Assembly: GCA_024220525.1 (NCBI GenBank)
Contig: JAMYWO010000327.1
Location: 1 to 40,164, forward strand
Direction of reading: 5' to 3'
Source of the DNA: Cochliopodium minus
Taxonomy: Eukaryota; Discosea; Himatismenida; Cochliopodiidae
Length of the DNA stretch: 40,164 nucleotides
The translations under genes were made by a program, and so were the position numbers. How positions within the stretch are numbered: the first letter of the stretch is position 1; each line of letters opens with the position of its first letter. This document shows positions 22,629 through 33,547 of the stretch, piece by piece. The notes beneath the pieces were generated by a model. The model ran no database searches. It was not told where the DNA came from and saw only the letters and a list, made by a program, of their open reading frames with translations.

Positions 22629-25123
22629 TTATTTCTTCATTCTCTTGCAACAAGGACATTGATGGGTGATATTTTTGAGATGATCCAAAAATTTTTCGGA
22701 AGGAGAATAGTTCTCCGAGAAAAGAAGATCAAACTGGTGAAACACCTTCATGTGTCTCTTCAGAATTCTGAGGGGAGGATCATGGAGAGGATCTTTCGAA
22801 TAGATGGTTTCCCAATCTAATTCCCAACAAAAAAGTTGAGAACCAGTTGAAGAATAAGGACCAAAAGGGTTAAATTCAACAACTTTTTTTTAAAAAATAA
22901 TTGATAATTTGAAAATTAAATAAAAAATAAAATAAAAAATAAAAAATAAAAAATAAAAAATAAAAAATAAAAAATAAAAAATAAAAAAATTAAAAAATAA
23001 AAAATAAAAAATAAAAAATAAAAAATATAAAAAAATTTACTTGAAGCAACATATTCATCTTTGTTTCCTTTTAAAATAAGTTTTTTTAAAAAAATAATAT
23101 ATATATGAGTTAATAATCTTACCACCATATACGATGTCGAAGATGTAGTTCTCGAAGGGAATCAAATTTTTCACTTTTTCATTGATTTCACTTGCTATTT
23201 TTTTTATTTTTTTAGGAAGAACGTCGTTTTCCAACAAAGAGTCAATATGAGAAGACCAGCACAATTGATTGATTGCTTTTAAAAAAAAATTTTAAAAGAG
23301 AAAAAAAAAAAGATTTAAAATGGTTTATAAAAAATTCTTCGTACCATTTAATTTTTGTTGGAAAACAAAGCATCTAAATTCCATTTTTGGATCAAATTCC
23401 ATCTAAAAAAAAATATTAAAAAAATTGTTCTTTGGAAGAACTTTTTATTTCCAATTTCATTTTTATTTTTTATTTTTTATTTTTTACTTTCAATTAATTT
23501 TATTATATTTTTAAATTTTTTATTAATTTCCTTTCATAATAATTTTTATTATTTAGTTTTTTGTTCTTACCCATTCTTGGAAAACAATTTTGAGAGGAGG
23601 TTTCACTTTCACCCTTTTTTCCAAAAAAAAATAATTTATAAAATGATCCCAAAAATAAAAATAAAAATAAAAATAAAAATAAAAATAAAAATAAAAATAA
23701 AAATAAAAATAAAAATAAAATTAATTTGATTTTGTATATCTTTTACCTCCACTGAATAAAAGACTTACAATCATCAAAAATTCTTTGACTAGAACTCAAA
23801 GCTTTGACAACATCAATTGCACTAATTAATTCATTAAAATTTTTATTAAATATTCTTTTATTTTTTATTTTGTATTTTTATTTTTTTTATTTTTTAGATT
23901 TTAGTAATATTTTTACTTTTATTTTCATTTTTATTTTATTTTATTCTGATTTGAATTTACTTTTTTACTTGGCACTTGTCCAGCTTATTTGCGTTGGAAA
24001 TGGAAGAAAAGAGAGTTTGTTGTTGATAAAAAAGACTGTCCTTGGGAGATCTAGTGTTCAACTTTAAAAAAATTTTATTGTCAGAGTATTTCTCCATCCC
24101 CAACTTTTCTTTCATTGTAGAAGACAAGTTTAGAATTTCTTCCATACCTTTTTAAAAATTAAAATGAATAATGATGAAAAAACAAAAGGTAAAAAAATGT
24201 AATCATGTTATAAAATAAATTAAAAAAAGCAATTATTCAAAAAAATAAATAATCAAAATTTTAACAAATAAAAAATATAATTTTAAACGAAAAAATTAAA
24301 ATGTTTAAAAATGGAAATAAAGAAATAACTAAATTAGTAAAATTCTTCTTTTATTTTGCACCTTGTGAAATATATTTTCCTCCATTTGTTTTCTCGTTTA
24401 TTTCAATTATCTTTTTGACTTCTTCTTCTGATATGTCTATCAGATCCACTTTGGCCATCAGGTTGTATTTCTCTCCGTTAGGATTTTCCATTTGGATATC
24501 TTTGAGAGGAGAATACCACTCTTCAAAGTTGTATTGATTTACAAATGACAAATATCTTTCATGAATAATTTATTATTAATTATTTTCAGAGAAATTCAAA
24601 TAATAATTTTATAATTAAAAATTATATCTTACAATTGATATCTTAAATCTTCTTTTGTTAAATTATTCTTCTTCAACTAAAAAATAATTCATTTAATCGT
24701 ATAAACTCAAAAAAATTTATTTTTATTACGTTTATTTTTCTCGAATATCTTTTTTCATCTTCTTCGGGAGTCTTCGATTTATATTTCAAACAATCTTCCT
24801 GGCATAATTCATGATATCCTTCCTCTTCCCAAATCATATCAAGATTATCCACTAAATGCTTTTTATTTCCACAAAATACCAAATTGATAGTATCTTCATC
24901 AATAATATCATAAGTAAAAGTTTCATACTTGTATATATTGTGCTTTAGAATAGAATTATAACAAGTGGGGGTAAATTTGAAAGTAAATTTAAGATTTCTG
25001 ATTTTTTTTTTTTTTTACTTGGCAAATAGGAATAGTTAATTCATTGAATCTATATTTATCTTTGAGTATATCCTCCATTTTAAATAGCTCCTCCAAAGTA
25101 TCAAATTGATAATTTTTCTCCAT
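22629..25123 (-). CDS. CDC123: CDC123 (D123) family ATP-grasp protein, eIF2 assembly factor
   Basis: Eleven exons (25123-25019, 24942-24730, 24676-24633, 24555-24362, 24147-23961, 23821-23747, 23613-23571, 23402-23345, 23275-23123, 23067-23041, 22882-22629) sum to 450 residues with all phases matching. In known members the protein binds eIF2-gamma and ATP and promotes eIF2 heterotrimer assembly in the cytosol. D123 landmarks in order: FEEWYSPL, FLKLNTRSPKDS, LSSSQRIFDD, KIVFQEW, FRCFVFQQKLNAINQ, FENYIFDIVYGG, IVEFNPFGPYSS and LFCWELDWE. A segment of about 120 residues before FEEWY has no counterpart in the usual protein of about 340 residues. The exon 5 donor is uncertain (GTAAATTC at 23960 is used because it fits the phase). 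The C-terminal CPCCKRMKK could bind metal. Confidence 0.88.
22920..23035 (-). repeat. AAAAAAT tandem repeat in a CDC123 intron
   Basis: About fourteen copies of a 6-7-bp A/T unit lie within the intron between the exons ending at 23041 and starting at 22882. Confidence 0.9.
23646..23720 (-). repeat. AAAAAT tandem repeat in a CDC123 intron
   Basis: Twelve near-perfect copies of a 6-bp unit fill most of the intron between the exons ending at 23747 and starting at 23613. Confidence 0.9.
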
Positions 25124-25245
25124 TTTTTTTTTATTATTTAAAATAAAATAACAATTTTAATCTTCTATCTTTTTGCGAAGATCAAGAATTATTTTCATAC
25201 AAAAAAGAGATTCTAAGAAATCAAAATAAATTTTTTTTTTAAAGA

Positions 25246-27056
25246 CTAAAAAGAATTCAAATCAACGATAATGGAGGGCTTATTTCCAGCCTTTTTTAGT
25301 TTTGCGTCAAATCCAGCCTTCTTCAATTCAACAATGAATTTACTGACCAATTCAGATTGATCTTCTCTGAAGGTAAGGTATTTGACCAATCTACCCTTCA
25401 AATTCTCCGTGAGCCTTTCAGTAGGATACAATTTCCATTTAATTTTAAGATCTTGAAAGTACTGAATTGTGAAAGAGTCCAATCTTTTGGATCTTAATTC
25501 AACGACATCTTGACTCCTGTCAGTTCCAAAAATTTTTGAAAATTTATCAACCATGGAATCCATTTCATTGTTAAACGTAGGAGTCTTCATAAATTTGCTT
25601 GATCTCTCCAATGTATGAATAGCTTCTGGTGTACATGGTCTAAAAATACTTTTTTTGAAATAAAAAATTCAAAATAAATTCAAATAAATTCAAAAAGATC
25701 AAACTCTGTATCAAGGTTAGGACCAGCTATATCAATGCAGAAAGTCCTGTTTATTTTCGTTTTTTTAAAGAAAGAAACAAACTGATCATATTTCCCCAAA
25801 GATTTTGCATTCATTAAGATAATAAGCTTGTAAACTTTCAAGCACTTATTTTCTATATTACCAAACTGGAATGGAAGAGTTTTTAAGTAATGAGTGATTT
25901 GAGACCATGGACCTATCTCTTCAGTAGAAATAACAATGTCACAATTTTTATCGTTAGGATCGTATGGGTTTCTCTTAAAATTTTTTACAGTGAAATATTC
26001 AGGAAGAACTTTTCTTATAGAATTTGCTATAGGACAATTTTCTACTTCTCCATAATTCTTCTTGGATATTACACGAAATTTTAGCAACAAATCTCTCAAT
26101 TTGAAGAACGACACGGGTTCAAGAATAGAGTTAAACCACACCCCTTGAAATAGTTCTAGTTTCCTAACGAGATCTTCTTTGTACATTTGTTCATTGTAGA
26201 ATAGTGTATGGACTCGTGAATCATCTTTTAAATAGTTCATAGATTTTTGAACAGATCCATAGAAAACACAAGATTTGAAAGAATAATTCTCTATGGGTAA
26301 AACTGTTCCATTCTTGTGGAAGAAATTAGGTAATAAATCTCTTAATAACCAATAACCTGCTCCATAGCTGAACCCTAATTGTTCTCCTTTGCTAATTTTT
26401 CTGTTATTGATAAGTATGATGCAGTATCTCCCTTTGAATTTAACTTGTTGTACCAACATGTTTGCATATGCCAGATCATCTTGTTTGATTCCGTTGAGCA
26501 AAAGATTATCTTCGAACCAATAGTGCACCTTTTTGTCATAATCTGAAGTTTCTCTATCAAAATTTTTATTTCTATTTTCTATTATAGTTTTATGTTCAGG
26601 CATATGTGAAATGAATCTTGTTATATTCCCAGATATCTTTGCATCTATCATGTATTCTTCATCTTCAAATCTATACCCGTAAATGGAAGAATCAATTCCT
26701 CGTTCATTTTTTTTTGTTTTGACAAAATCTCCAGCATAAAACAAATTGCATTTACCATGTTCAAAATCTCTCATTGCAAACAAACCATATCCAACAGAAT
26801 CACTGATTTTTTTAATAGCAAAATCAGATTCTTCAGAGAAGACAGCATTATTGAAATATTCATTATCATCTTTCACTAATTTTTCTTTATTAGGGATCGC
26901 ACAAGTATAATTGACTCCATTCATGTATTTGAATCCATTTCCTATCTTTTCTTCAAAAGCTTTGATTGTTATTTTTTCAGGTTTTGTATTTATATCATCT
27001 GAAAAGTATATATGTGTTGGATCTTGAAAATCAAATTTAATATGTTCTGATTTCAT
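25246..27056 (-). CDS. SET-domain protein of bacterial-effector-like type
   Basis: Two exons, 27056-25705 and 25639-25246, joined by a 65-nt intron with a GTTTGA donor, give 581 residues. The SET fold is recognisable: VGYGLFAMRDFEHG then FYAGDFV (about residues 90-115), MIDAKISGNITRFISHMP (about 140), and LINNRKISKGEQLGFSYGAGYW (about 220-240). The usual NHSC cofactor motif reads SHMP and the usual ELTFDY reads QLGFSY, keeping the last Tyr. From memory these variants (GNITRF.QH, then GEQL..DYG.GYW) are those of SET proteins from Legionella and other amoeba-associated bacteria and not of histone methyltransferases. Activity is likely but the substrate is unknown. The last 340 residues match nothing I recognise. 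The first exon of 1352 nt without an intron is unusual beside its intron-dense neighbours. Confidence 0.72.
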
Positions 27057-27368
27057 TATTTTGGCTCTTCTTTTTTTTTTTAAAAATTTTTTAAAATATA
27101 TTTTATTTAATTATATTTTTTTATTCAATAACCAAATTGGTATTTCCATTTGAAAAATAATTGATCAGTAGTTTAAAATTCCAATTTTTTAATTATTTTT
27201 TGAAAGCAATTTCGTGTTATTCTTTTTTAACACTTTGAAAATTCCTTTTTTTGTCACAAGTGATTCGAATGTTTTTAAAAACAACTAATATTCATTTCCC
27301 AAATTATTTCTCTATTTTTTTCAACATTTATTAAGTTTATTTTAAGTGAAAATATAAAAAATAAAAAA
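27057..27368. other. intergenic spacer with divergent promoters
   Basis: About 310 bp of A/T-rich sequence between the SET gene (leftward) and a small membrane-protein gene (rightward). It contains no open frame of note and no RNA gene that I can see. Confidence 0.6.
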
Positions 27369-27684
27369 ATGGAATCAATTTATAAATCACCAGGCAGTTG
27401 GCCTGATTTAGGATTTCTTGTATCCAAACAATGGAGAGGGAAAGTAAGAGTATTTGGTGTATTAACCACATCTGTATTCATGTATCATATGATCTTTAAC
27501 CAAGATTGGGGAAAGGATGACAATATCTTCATGCCTGTAACATCAATATTAATATCCCTCCATTCATAAACAAACTTTTATTTTTTATTTTATAAACAAT
27601 TTATAGGTCAGAGATTGGAAAAAAAGAAAGGAATTGGAATTTTGGGGATTTGAGAATGAAGAGATTGAGGAATTGTTGAAATAA
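27369..27684 (+). CDS. small one-pass membrane protein, possibly mitochondrial
   Basis: Exons 27369-27536 and 27607-27684 give 81 residues. The protein has a short N-terminus (SPGSWPDLGF), a basic stretch, one membrane-length segment (VFGVLTTSVFMYHMIF), and a charged tail (VRDWKKRKELEFWGFENEE). Size, the single helix and the W/R-rich ends resemble accessory subunits of mitochondrial respiratory complexes, for example small NDUFB-type proteins, but I cannot match a named family. The start ATG follows a run of A, as in other genes here. The 70-nt intron has GTAACA and TATAG ends. Confidence 0.65.
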
Positions 27685-28107
27685 GGAATAAATAAATAAT
27701 TTATAAAAAGATCTCATCATTTTTATTTATTGAATATCATGATCATATTTTACTGATTATTGTTTTTGATAATCTTCATAAATTGGATATTTTGAATATA
27801 AAACATGATATTGTCAATATGGGATGTCTAAAAATATAACAGTTTAAATTTTGTAAGTAAAAAATTTTATATCCTTTGACAAATTTGTAATATTTGGACA
27901 TGTCTAATTTTCAATAGGATCCAAAATATTATCAATTGAATGAGGAATTTATACCTCAAATATTTTGAATATATTAAAAAATAAATCTTCTTTATTATCA
28001 ACAAGTTCGATAATAATGATCTTATGATTTAAATATAACGTCCAAAATCATTCAAATTTTTTAAAAAAAAGAATTGAATTGAATTGTTGGAAACAAAAAA
28101 AAAAAAG
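27685..28107. other. intergenic spacer
   Basis: About 420 bp of A/T-rich sequence downstream of the small membrane-protein gene and upstream of the Sec12-like gene, both on the plus strand. No coding segment or RNA gene is recognised. Confidence 0.6.
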
Positions 28108-29558
28108 ATGGATTCACCAACAAAGAAAAAGGTATTCGAAGAACCTAATGAAAAACAACATCCCATGTATATTTTTGATTGTGTATTGTTTGGAATAGAA
28201 ACTAAAGGCAAAACAGTAATAGTGGGAGGTGGAGGAGGATCAGCAAAAACAGGGATGGAGAATAAAGTGGCAAGAAATTTTAATTCAAAAATATATTTTA
28301 TGGTTATTCTCATAACAAACAAGAAGGATGAACAATTATACCAATCTTGGAATGATATTAATATATATAGAATTTTCAACATATCCATGATATCTTAATG
28401 ACTTATTTTGATTATTCACTCAAATATATGCTATAATATAAAAATAATAAGAAATGCTATCAATAATCCTTTAAAATCAATAAATATAATTCCAATATAG
28501 TTGTATAAAAATAAATAATTAATTTTTTGATAATATTGGGGTGAAATATTTATTAAAAATAGTATTTGATGAATTGGATGGAGGATAGACTGATAAACAA
28601 ATCAAATTTCTTGTTGGAATCAGATGCATTGAATTCATTAAACGTACATCCAAAAGATAAAAGCGTCGTGATGTCAGCAGGGTCCAAAATCTATCAAATA
28701 TCATTCGATCAAGAGTAAAAAAAAAAACTATTTTCTCTGAAAAATAATTTTTTTTTAAAAAATTGTTTAATTTATAAATGCTTATTTAAAAGTGGATTTA
28801 AAGATGATAATAAATCAGTTGATTTGAAAATAGAAGGAGAAGATAAAGAAATCTTCGTGAAATACACCAAAGACGGAAAGGAGATCATAGCGATCACCAA
28901 CTCGGGAAAGCTCGTGACACTCAGCAAAGAAGATCTGGAAATAAAAGAAGAGAAGGACATGAAGAAACCTTTGACCTCCATCGACACCAGTCATTGCGGA
29001 AGTTTTGTTTTCATGACAAACGAAGATGGAGAATGTAAGATATGGAATAGGAAAGAAGACAAATTTTTCGTTTTGAAATGTCCTTTTGCGGAAGTTCACA
29101 AGAAAAGTCATGGCGAGTTCCGCGGCGGTTGTTTTTCCAAAGTTGACGAGGATGACGAGTTTCTTTACACCTACCAGGTTTACATGAGCTTGAAACGTTC
29201 TTATATCACCAAGTGGAAGGTAAAGAAGGGAGCCAATGAGTTTAAAGAGGTCAAATCTATTTTTTCCACGAAATTTCAGACTTGCATTTCTTCTAATTTT
29301 AATGGAAAGTTGATTTCCTGTGGTAATTCTGATGGTGATGTTACTATTTTCACTCATCAGCTTGACAGATTCATGCATTGTTCTCCCCACAAACTTTTTG
29401 TTTCTTCTGTCGCATTTCTTGGCCCTAATGTTTTGAGTATTTCTGGCGATCGTATTTTGTATGTTTCTCCTCTCAAAAAGAACAGTTCTAATTCTCTACT
29501 TTATTTTTTTGCTTTTTTAATCTTAATTTTTGCTATTTTATTTTCATTTTTCAAATAA
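28108..29558 (+). CDS. Sec12/PREB-like Sar1 exchange factor
   Basis: Best model: 28108-28266, 28563-28714 and 28793-29558, 358 residues. Sec12 proteins are ER-membrane beta-propellers that load GTP on Sar1 and start COPII vesicle budding. Visible features: VGGGGGSAKTGMEN, the glycine-rich K-loop region typical of Sec12/PREB (about residues 38-52), several propeller strands (VVMSAGSKIYQISF, GSFVFMTNEDGECKIWN, GKLISCGNSDGDVTIF), and a C-terminal tail anchor (YFFAFLILIFAILFSFFK) that ends the protein. The tail places it as a C-anchored membrane protein. The first intron is long for this region (about 300 nt) and its donor is uncertain: GTGGCA at 28267 and GTTATT further on both fit the phase. 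PREB aligns best with the shorter exon. Confidence 0.82.
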
Positions 29559-29752
29559 AAGAAAAACACAAACACAACAAATTTTTTTTTATGAATGTTG
29601 AAACAAGAAAAGTTTCATTTAATTTATTTTATTAATTTTTTAAATAATGTGTTTAAAAATAAAACACTTGAACAAGAAGAACAGAAATATTTTTTTTTAA
29701 TTTAATTTATTTTTTTTTCAAAAATTCTTTTTTTATTTTTTATTAAAAAGGT

Positions 29753-30688
29753 TCAAAAAATCTCTCTTATAGAACCGTATGAAATGATGTTCATCGAATT
29801 AGCTTTTATTCTGAGTATATTGTCCTTTGTCAAAAGAGCGACCTTGTCACCAAATGGGGATTTCTGAAAATTAAAAAAGATTACAGATAATAGAATCTTA
29901 TCATCATTGTTTATAGAGGTGTTGGGATAAAAAAATTTAATTAAATCTGTACTCAAATTTTCTTTCTCCGATTGTACAATGATCTGTTTATCATCGTTGT
30001 TATTAGGAATATTATTGATATTATGTAAATTATTCTGTTCGTTGATCCAATATATAGCACGCATTGCTTTGTTTCTGAGATCCTTCTTGTTCTTGAGTCC
30101 ATCCAGCTCTCTGATGGCGATGGAGGGGATGATATATCTTACAGTATTGTTCTTTTTGTTCATTATCATCTTCTTCAAACCATCTAGTTCATCCAATAGA
30201 ATGTTAGTGTCCAAAATTAAGAATAATTTTCTTCCATTTTCCATTTTGTTGACAGTTGAAAGTCCATTATTCAGATTCATTGGATTTTTCTTTATACCTT
30301 GATTCTCCTTGTTCTTGAGATTATCATTGTCATATTTTGTACGTTTATTATTTTGCTTCTTGGGATATACTTCATTTTTTCTTTTATTTTTCTCAAATGA
30401 AAAGATTCTTTGGGAAGATGAATTAAAAGACTCTATTTTGGGAGAATCTTTCTTATCATAGCTGCAATTTACTTGGGACAAAATATTATTCCAAGAAACA
30501 CACAAATTTGAACAACAAAAATAATTTTTGAATGAACCCAACAATTTTATTTGCTCATTTGTTATTTTATTCACAAATAATTTGTTATTTTCTTCTGGAA
30601 AGATTTTATTACATGTTATGCACATTGGACAATCCTCCATATGATTTTTTGAGATATTATTGTGAAAATTATTTTGTAATTTTAACAT
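29753..30688 (-). CDS. SWT1-like PIN-domain ribonuclease
   Basis: One exon, 311 residues. The C-terminal half is a PIN domain: FLILDTNILLDELDGLKK (first catalytic Asp), VRYIIPSIAIRELDGLKN (Glu), a lone RAIYWINEQ helix, NNDDKILLSVIFF (acidic pair) and VALLTKDNILRIKA. This spacing and the ELDGLK motif match the SWT1 group, nuclear endoribonucleases that clear faulty mRNPs near the pore. The N-terminal 70 residues contain a Cys cluster (CPMCITC and FCCSNLC) that may bind zinc, followed by a basic, Asn-rich linker. All acidic residues expected for metal binding appear present. An internal ATG just before the Cys cluster is a possible alternative start. It converges with the Sec12-like gene, 194 bp apart. 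Confidence 0.85.
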   Translation of the reverse strand: MLKLQNNFHNNISKNHMEDCPMCITCNKIFPEENNKLFVNKITNEQIKLLGSFKNYFCCSNLCVSWNNILSQVNCSYDKKDSPKIESFNSSSQRIFSFEKNKRKNEVYPKKQNNKRTKYDNDNLKNKENQGIKKNPMNLNNGLSTVNKMENGRKLFLILDTNILLDELDGLKKMIMNKKNNTVRYIIPSIAIRELDGLKNKKDLRNKAMRAIYWINEQNNLHNINNIPNNNDDKQIIVQSEKENLSTDLIKFFYPNTSINNDDKILLSVIFFNFQKSPFGDKVALLTKDNILRIKANSMNIISYGSIREIF

Positions 30689-30938
30689 TTTAATTATTTT
30701 TTTTTGAATATGATAAATTAGGTATTAATATAATTGGGTCAAAAAAAAGTGAATTTTATGAAACTGATTTTTTTTTTATTTATTAAAATAATTCCTAAGA
30801 AAAAATTAATAAAAAATGGAAAAAGAAAAATAAACAATTTTTTTTACTTGCAAAAAGAAAAAGTATGAATATGTTCAGTTAAAACTTATTTGAAAATTCT
30901 AATAATATATGATCAAGATATTATTCAAAGAAAGGGAT

Positions 30939-33291
30939 TTAATTTTTCTGATAAAAATATTGGATTTTCTGAATTCTTTCAGTGATTAATTGATAGTTTT
31001 TGGAATCATTTCCAATATTTCTTTGCATCAAAAAATTGGAATAAGATTTGAGGCCATTGATAGAATTGGGATTGATAATGAGAGAGTCAAGATAATATTT
31101 TTCGGCGAGGGAGTAATGATCAATCTTCTCCAAAAACTTGGCATATTCGAAATTGGCAGTTTCGCTGTTAGGCTTTTGTTCAAGAGCTCTTTCAAGGTAA
31201 TTTTTGGCTTCAAAAATATCATAACTTTCAACATCCAATTTATCAAGTTTAATGGTCTTTTTGTTTATTGCATCTAAATTCAAAAAATATAATAAAAATA
31301 AAAAAAAATAAAAAAAAATAAAAAATGAACGAAAATAAAAATTTTTACATTGTATAATTGATCTTTTAACTAGTGCTATTGAACACTGAATGAGGGCGTC
31401 GAATTCTAATGGGTTGGAGTTGAGAGCTTGTTTGAAAGAGGTGATGGCTTTGTTGTACAAATACAATGCAGTACCGTAATTCCCCATAGACTCCTTTACA
31501 TTGCCTCTATGTTTTTTTTTCAAAAAAAAAAATATGAGAATGAGGACAAAGTTAAATATTTTTTTTACGTGACCAAGAAAATGTATCCAGTTGAAATAGA
31601 AATCACATCTTTTAATAAAAATAAATTATTTTTTTATTTTTTTTAATTTTTTTTTTTTTTTAAATTTTTTTATTTTTTTTTGTTGAAATTATTTTGTAAA
31701 TTAATTTTTACCAAGAGGTTTTATTCTTTCTTCAAACGCGGAGATGTCTGTGTCGTCAAAAATTGGAGAGTTATTGTGAATGTTGGGATCGTTTTTGAGC
31801 AAATCATTGAATGATTCCGTAAATTTAATTCCTTTAATTTTTTTTTTTTTTTTTTTTTTCAAAAATTTTATCATGATTATTGATTGATAAAAAAAATAAA
31901 TTACCCGTCATAGCTTGTACTCTTTTTAGAACATAGTATCTTCCATCCATATTACAATTCTCGACAATAGGATTTGATTTAGTAATAGCAAAAACACGAG
32001 ATTGCTTAAATAAAAATTGAAAATTTAAAAATGAAAAAGTTTTCAAATTTTTTAATTTTATTTATAAAATAATTTTTTTTTAAATTTTTTTTTTTAAATT
32101 TTTTTTTTTTTAAAGTCACCAAGAAATTATCTAGAGGCATATCATTCCAAGTTTTGCTGCTTAATTCAAATCTTTCCCACAACATTTTGACCAAATGAGT
32201 GCTCCAATAATCTTTCTTTTTTTTGTTCACTGGATTATTCTTATCTTTTAGGTTGAATTTGGAGTCGTTAAACACGAACACCTAAAAAAATTATTCTTTT
32301 TAATTTTTTTTTTGTTTTTTATTCAAATTTTGTTTTTTATTTTTAATTTATTTAAATTTATTTAAATTTTTTATTTTATTTTATTTTATTTTTTTATTTT
32401 ATTTTATTTTATTTTATTTTTTAATTTTTTAATTTGGATTTATTAATTCTCTATTTTTATTTTTTATAATTTATTCTTTTAATTTTAATTTTTATTTTTT
32501 ATTTCAAATTTTTTATTTTTATTCTTTTAATTTTAATTTTTATTTTTTTAAATTTAAATCGTTTTTTTTGTACCTTATTAAGTAGATTCACGACAGCTTG
32601 GATGTAAGGCTGATTGGTGATTACTTTTTTCTTTTTCATTCTGCTTCTTAGTTTTTTTCTGATGTCGTTTTTGATGCAGCGGGCAACCATTTCCAACAAG
32701 AGGAAGTTAGTGAGTTTGCTGTCTCCCATATATTTTACCACAAGACCCTATTAAAAAAAAGAAAAATTAAAAATATAAAATTAAAAAATTTACAACGAGG
32801 AAAAATAAAAACAAAAATTAAAAAAAAATTAATAAAAAATAAAAATAAAATTAGACTAAAAAATGAACAAAAAAAAATTTTTTGGTTAATTCAAATAAAA
32901 TTAAATAAATAATCGACTAAAAAAAAATAAAAATAAAAAATAAAAAATAAAAATAAATGGAAATAATTTTTGAATTTATAAAAAATCCAAAATTTAAAAT
33001 AAAATTAAAAAAAAAATTAAAAAAAGATATTTTCTACCATGTATCTCATGTTTATTCCTCTTGAATGAAGGATTTCGGTCAAATTCATATCTTCCAAAGA
33101 ATGATGGTAATAAACGTGCTTTTCAAGCAAAGAAATGAGATGTTTGGCGAAATGAGAGATGTGGATTCCTCTGAGATAATTAGTTGCTATCACCACCTCT
33201 CTTTTATGTTGAGAAGCTTCGTGTTTTTCTTTGACGAAATTTGAGAAGGCATCAGAACACAAAGGAAACAATTCCCAAGTAGTAACAAATT
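30939..33291 (-). CDS. Clu/TPR-type protein, C-terminal half, 5' end missing
   Basis: Nine exons (33291-33038, 32747-32574, 32281-32120, 32004-31905, 31831-31712, 31608-31569, 31506-31349, 31273-30939; the first is entered in phase 1) read without a break to TAA. The opening (EFVTTWELFPLCSDAFSNF) matches, from memory, the RPEFV...LSSDAF segment that follows the Clu core. Next come ILHSRGINMRYM, LLLEMVARCIKNDIRKKL and STHLVKMLWERF, all in CLU order, then TPR-like pairs ending with LERALEQKPNSETANFEYAKFLEK. CLU proteins bind mRNAs for mitochondrial proteins and affect mitochondrial distribution. Everything before the Clu C-half is missing, and the upstream end lies 110 bp from the N at 33400. 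I counted eight firm exons plus the missing ones. Confidence 0.8.
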
Positions 33292-33321
33292 CTTTTTAAA
33301 AATTTTTTTTTAGTATGTTAT

Positions 33322-33399
33322 GTTATTATTTTATTATTTTATTATTTTATTATTTTATTATTTTATTATTTTATTATTTTATTATTTTATTATTTTATT
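33322..33399. repeat. ATTATTTT 8-bp tandem repeat ending at an N
   Basis: Nine near-perfect copies of an 8-bp unit end in the single N at 33400. It lies just upstream of the first visible exon of the Clu/TPR half-gene. Confidence 0.9.
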
Positions 33400-33400
33400 N
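33400..33400. other. single-N probable assembly join
   Basis: A lone N ends the 8-bp repeat. The Clu/TPR gene is cut on its 5' side here, whereas the SulP gene beyond is complete. I infer a contig join, as at 18539. Confidence 0.7.
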
Positions 33401-33547
33401 TATAAACAGCAGAATTTTTTTTATTTTATATTTTCTCAAAAAAAAATAGTAAGAGGAGCTTTAGTTTCATTATCCTGTATTTTATTTATTTTATTTTTTA
33501 TTTTAAAAAAAAAAAACTTTTTCTCTGAAAAAAAAAAATTTGGTAAA

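Noticed and set aside
22920-23720. A/T tandem repeats as CRISPR arrays, satellites or centromeric DNA
   Set aside because: Units are 6-9 bp of pure A/T inside introns, without spacers or higher-order structure.
24145-24555. CDC123 region read as two separate genes
   Set aside because: A TAA follows the exon at 24362, but a GTGCAA donor there and an AAAAAG acceptor before 24147 restore the phase and link FEEWY to the FLKLN motif as in known CDC123 proteins.
28029-28388. Minus-strand open frame opposite the first Sec12 exon
   Set aside because: It is a shadow of the glycine-rich Sec12 exon, which has a clear family motif on the plus strand.
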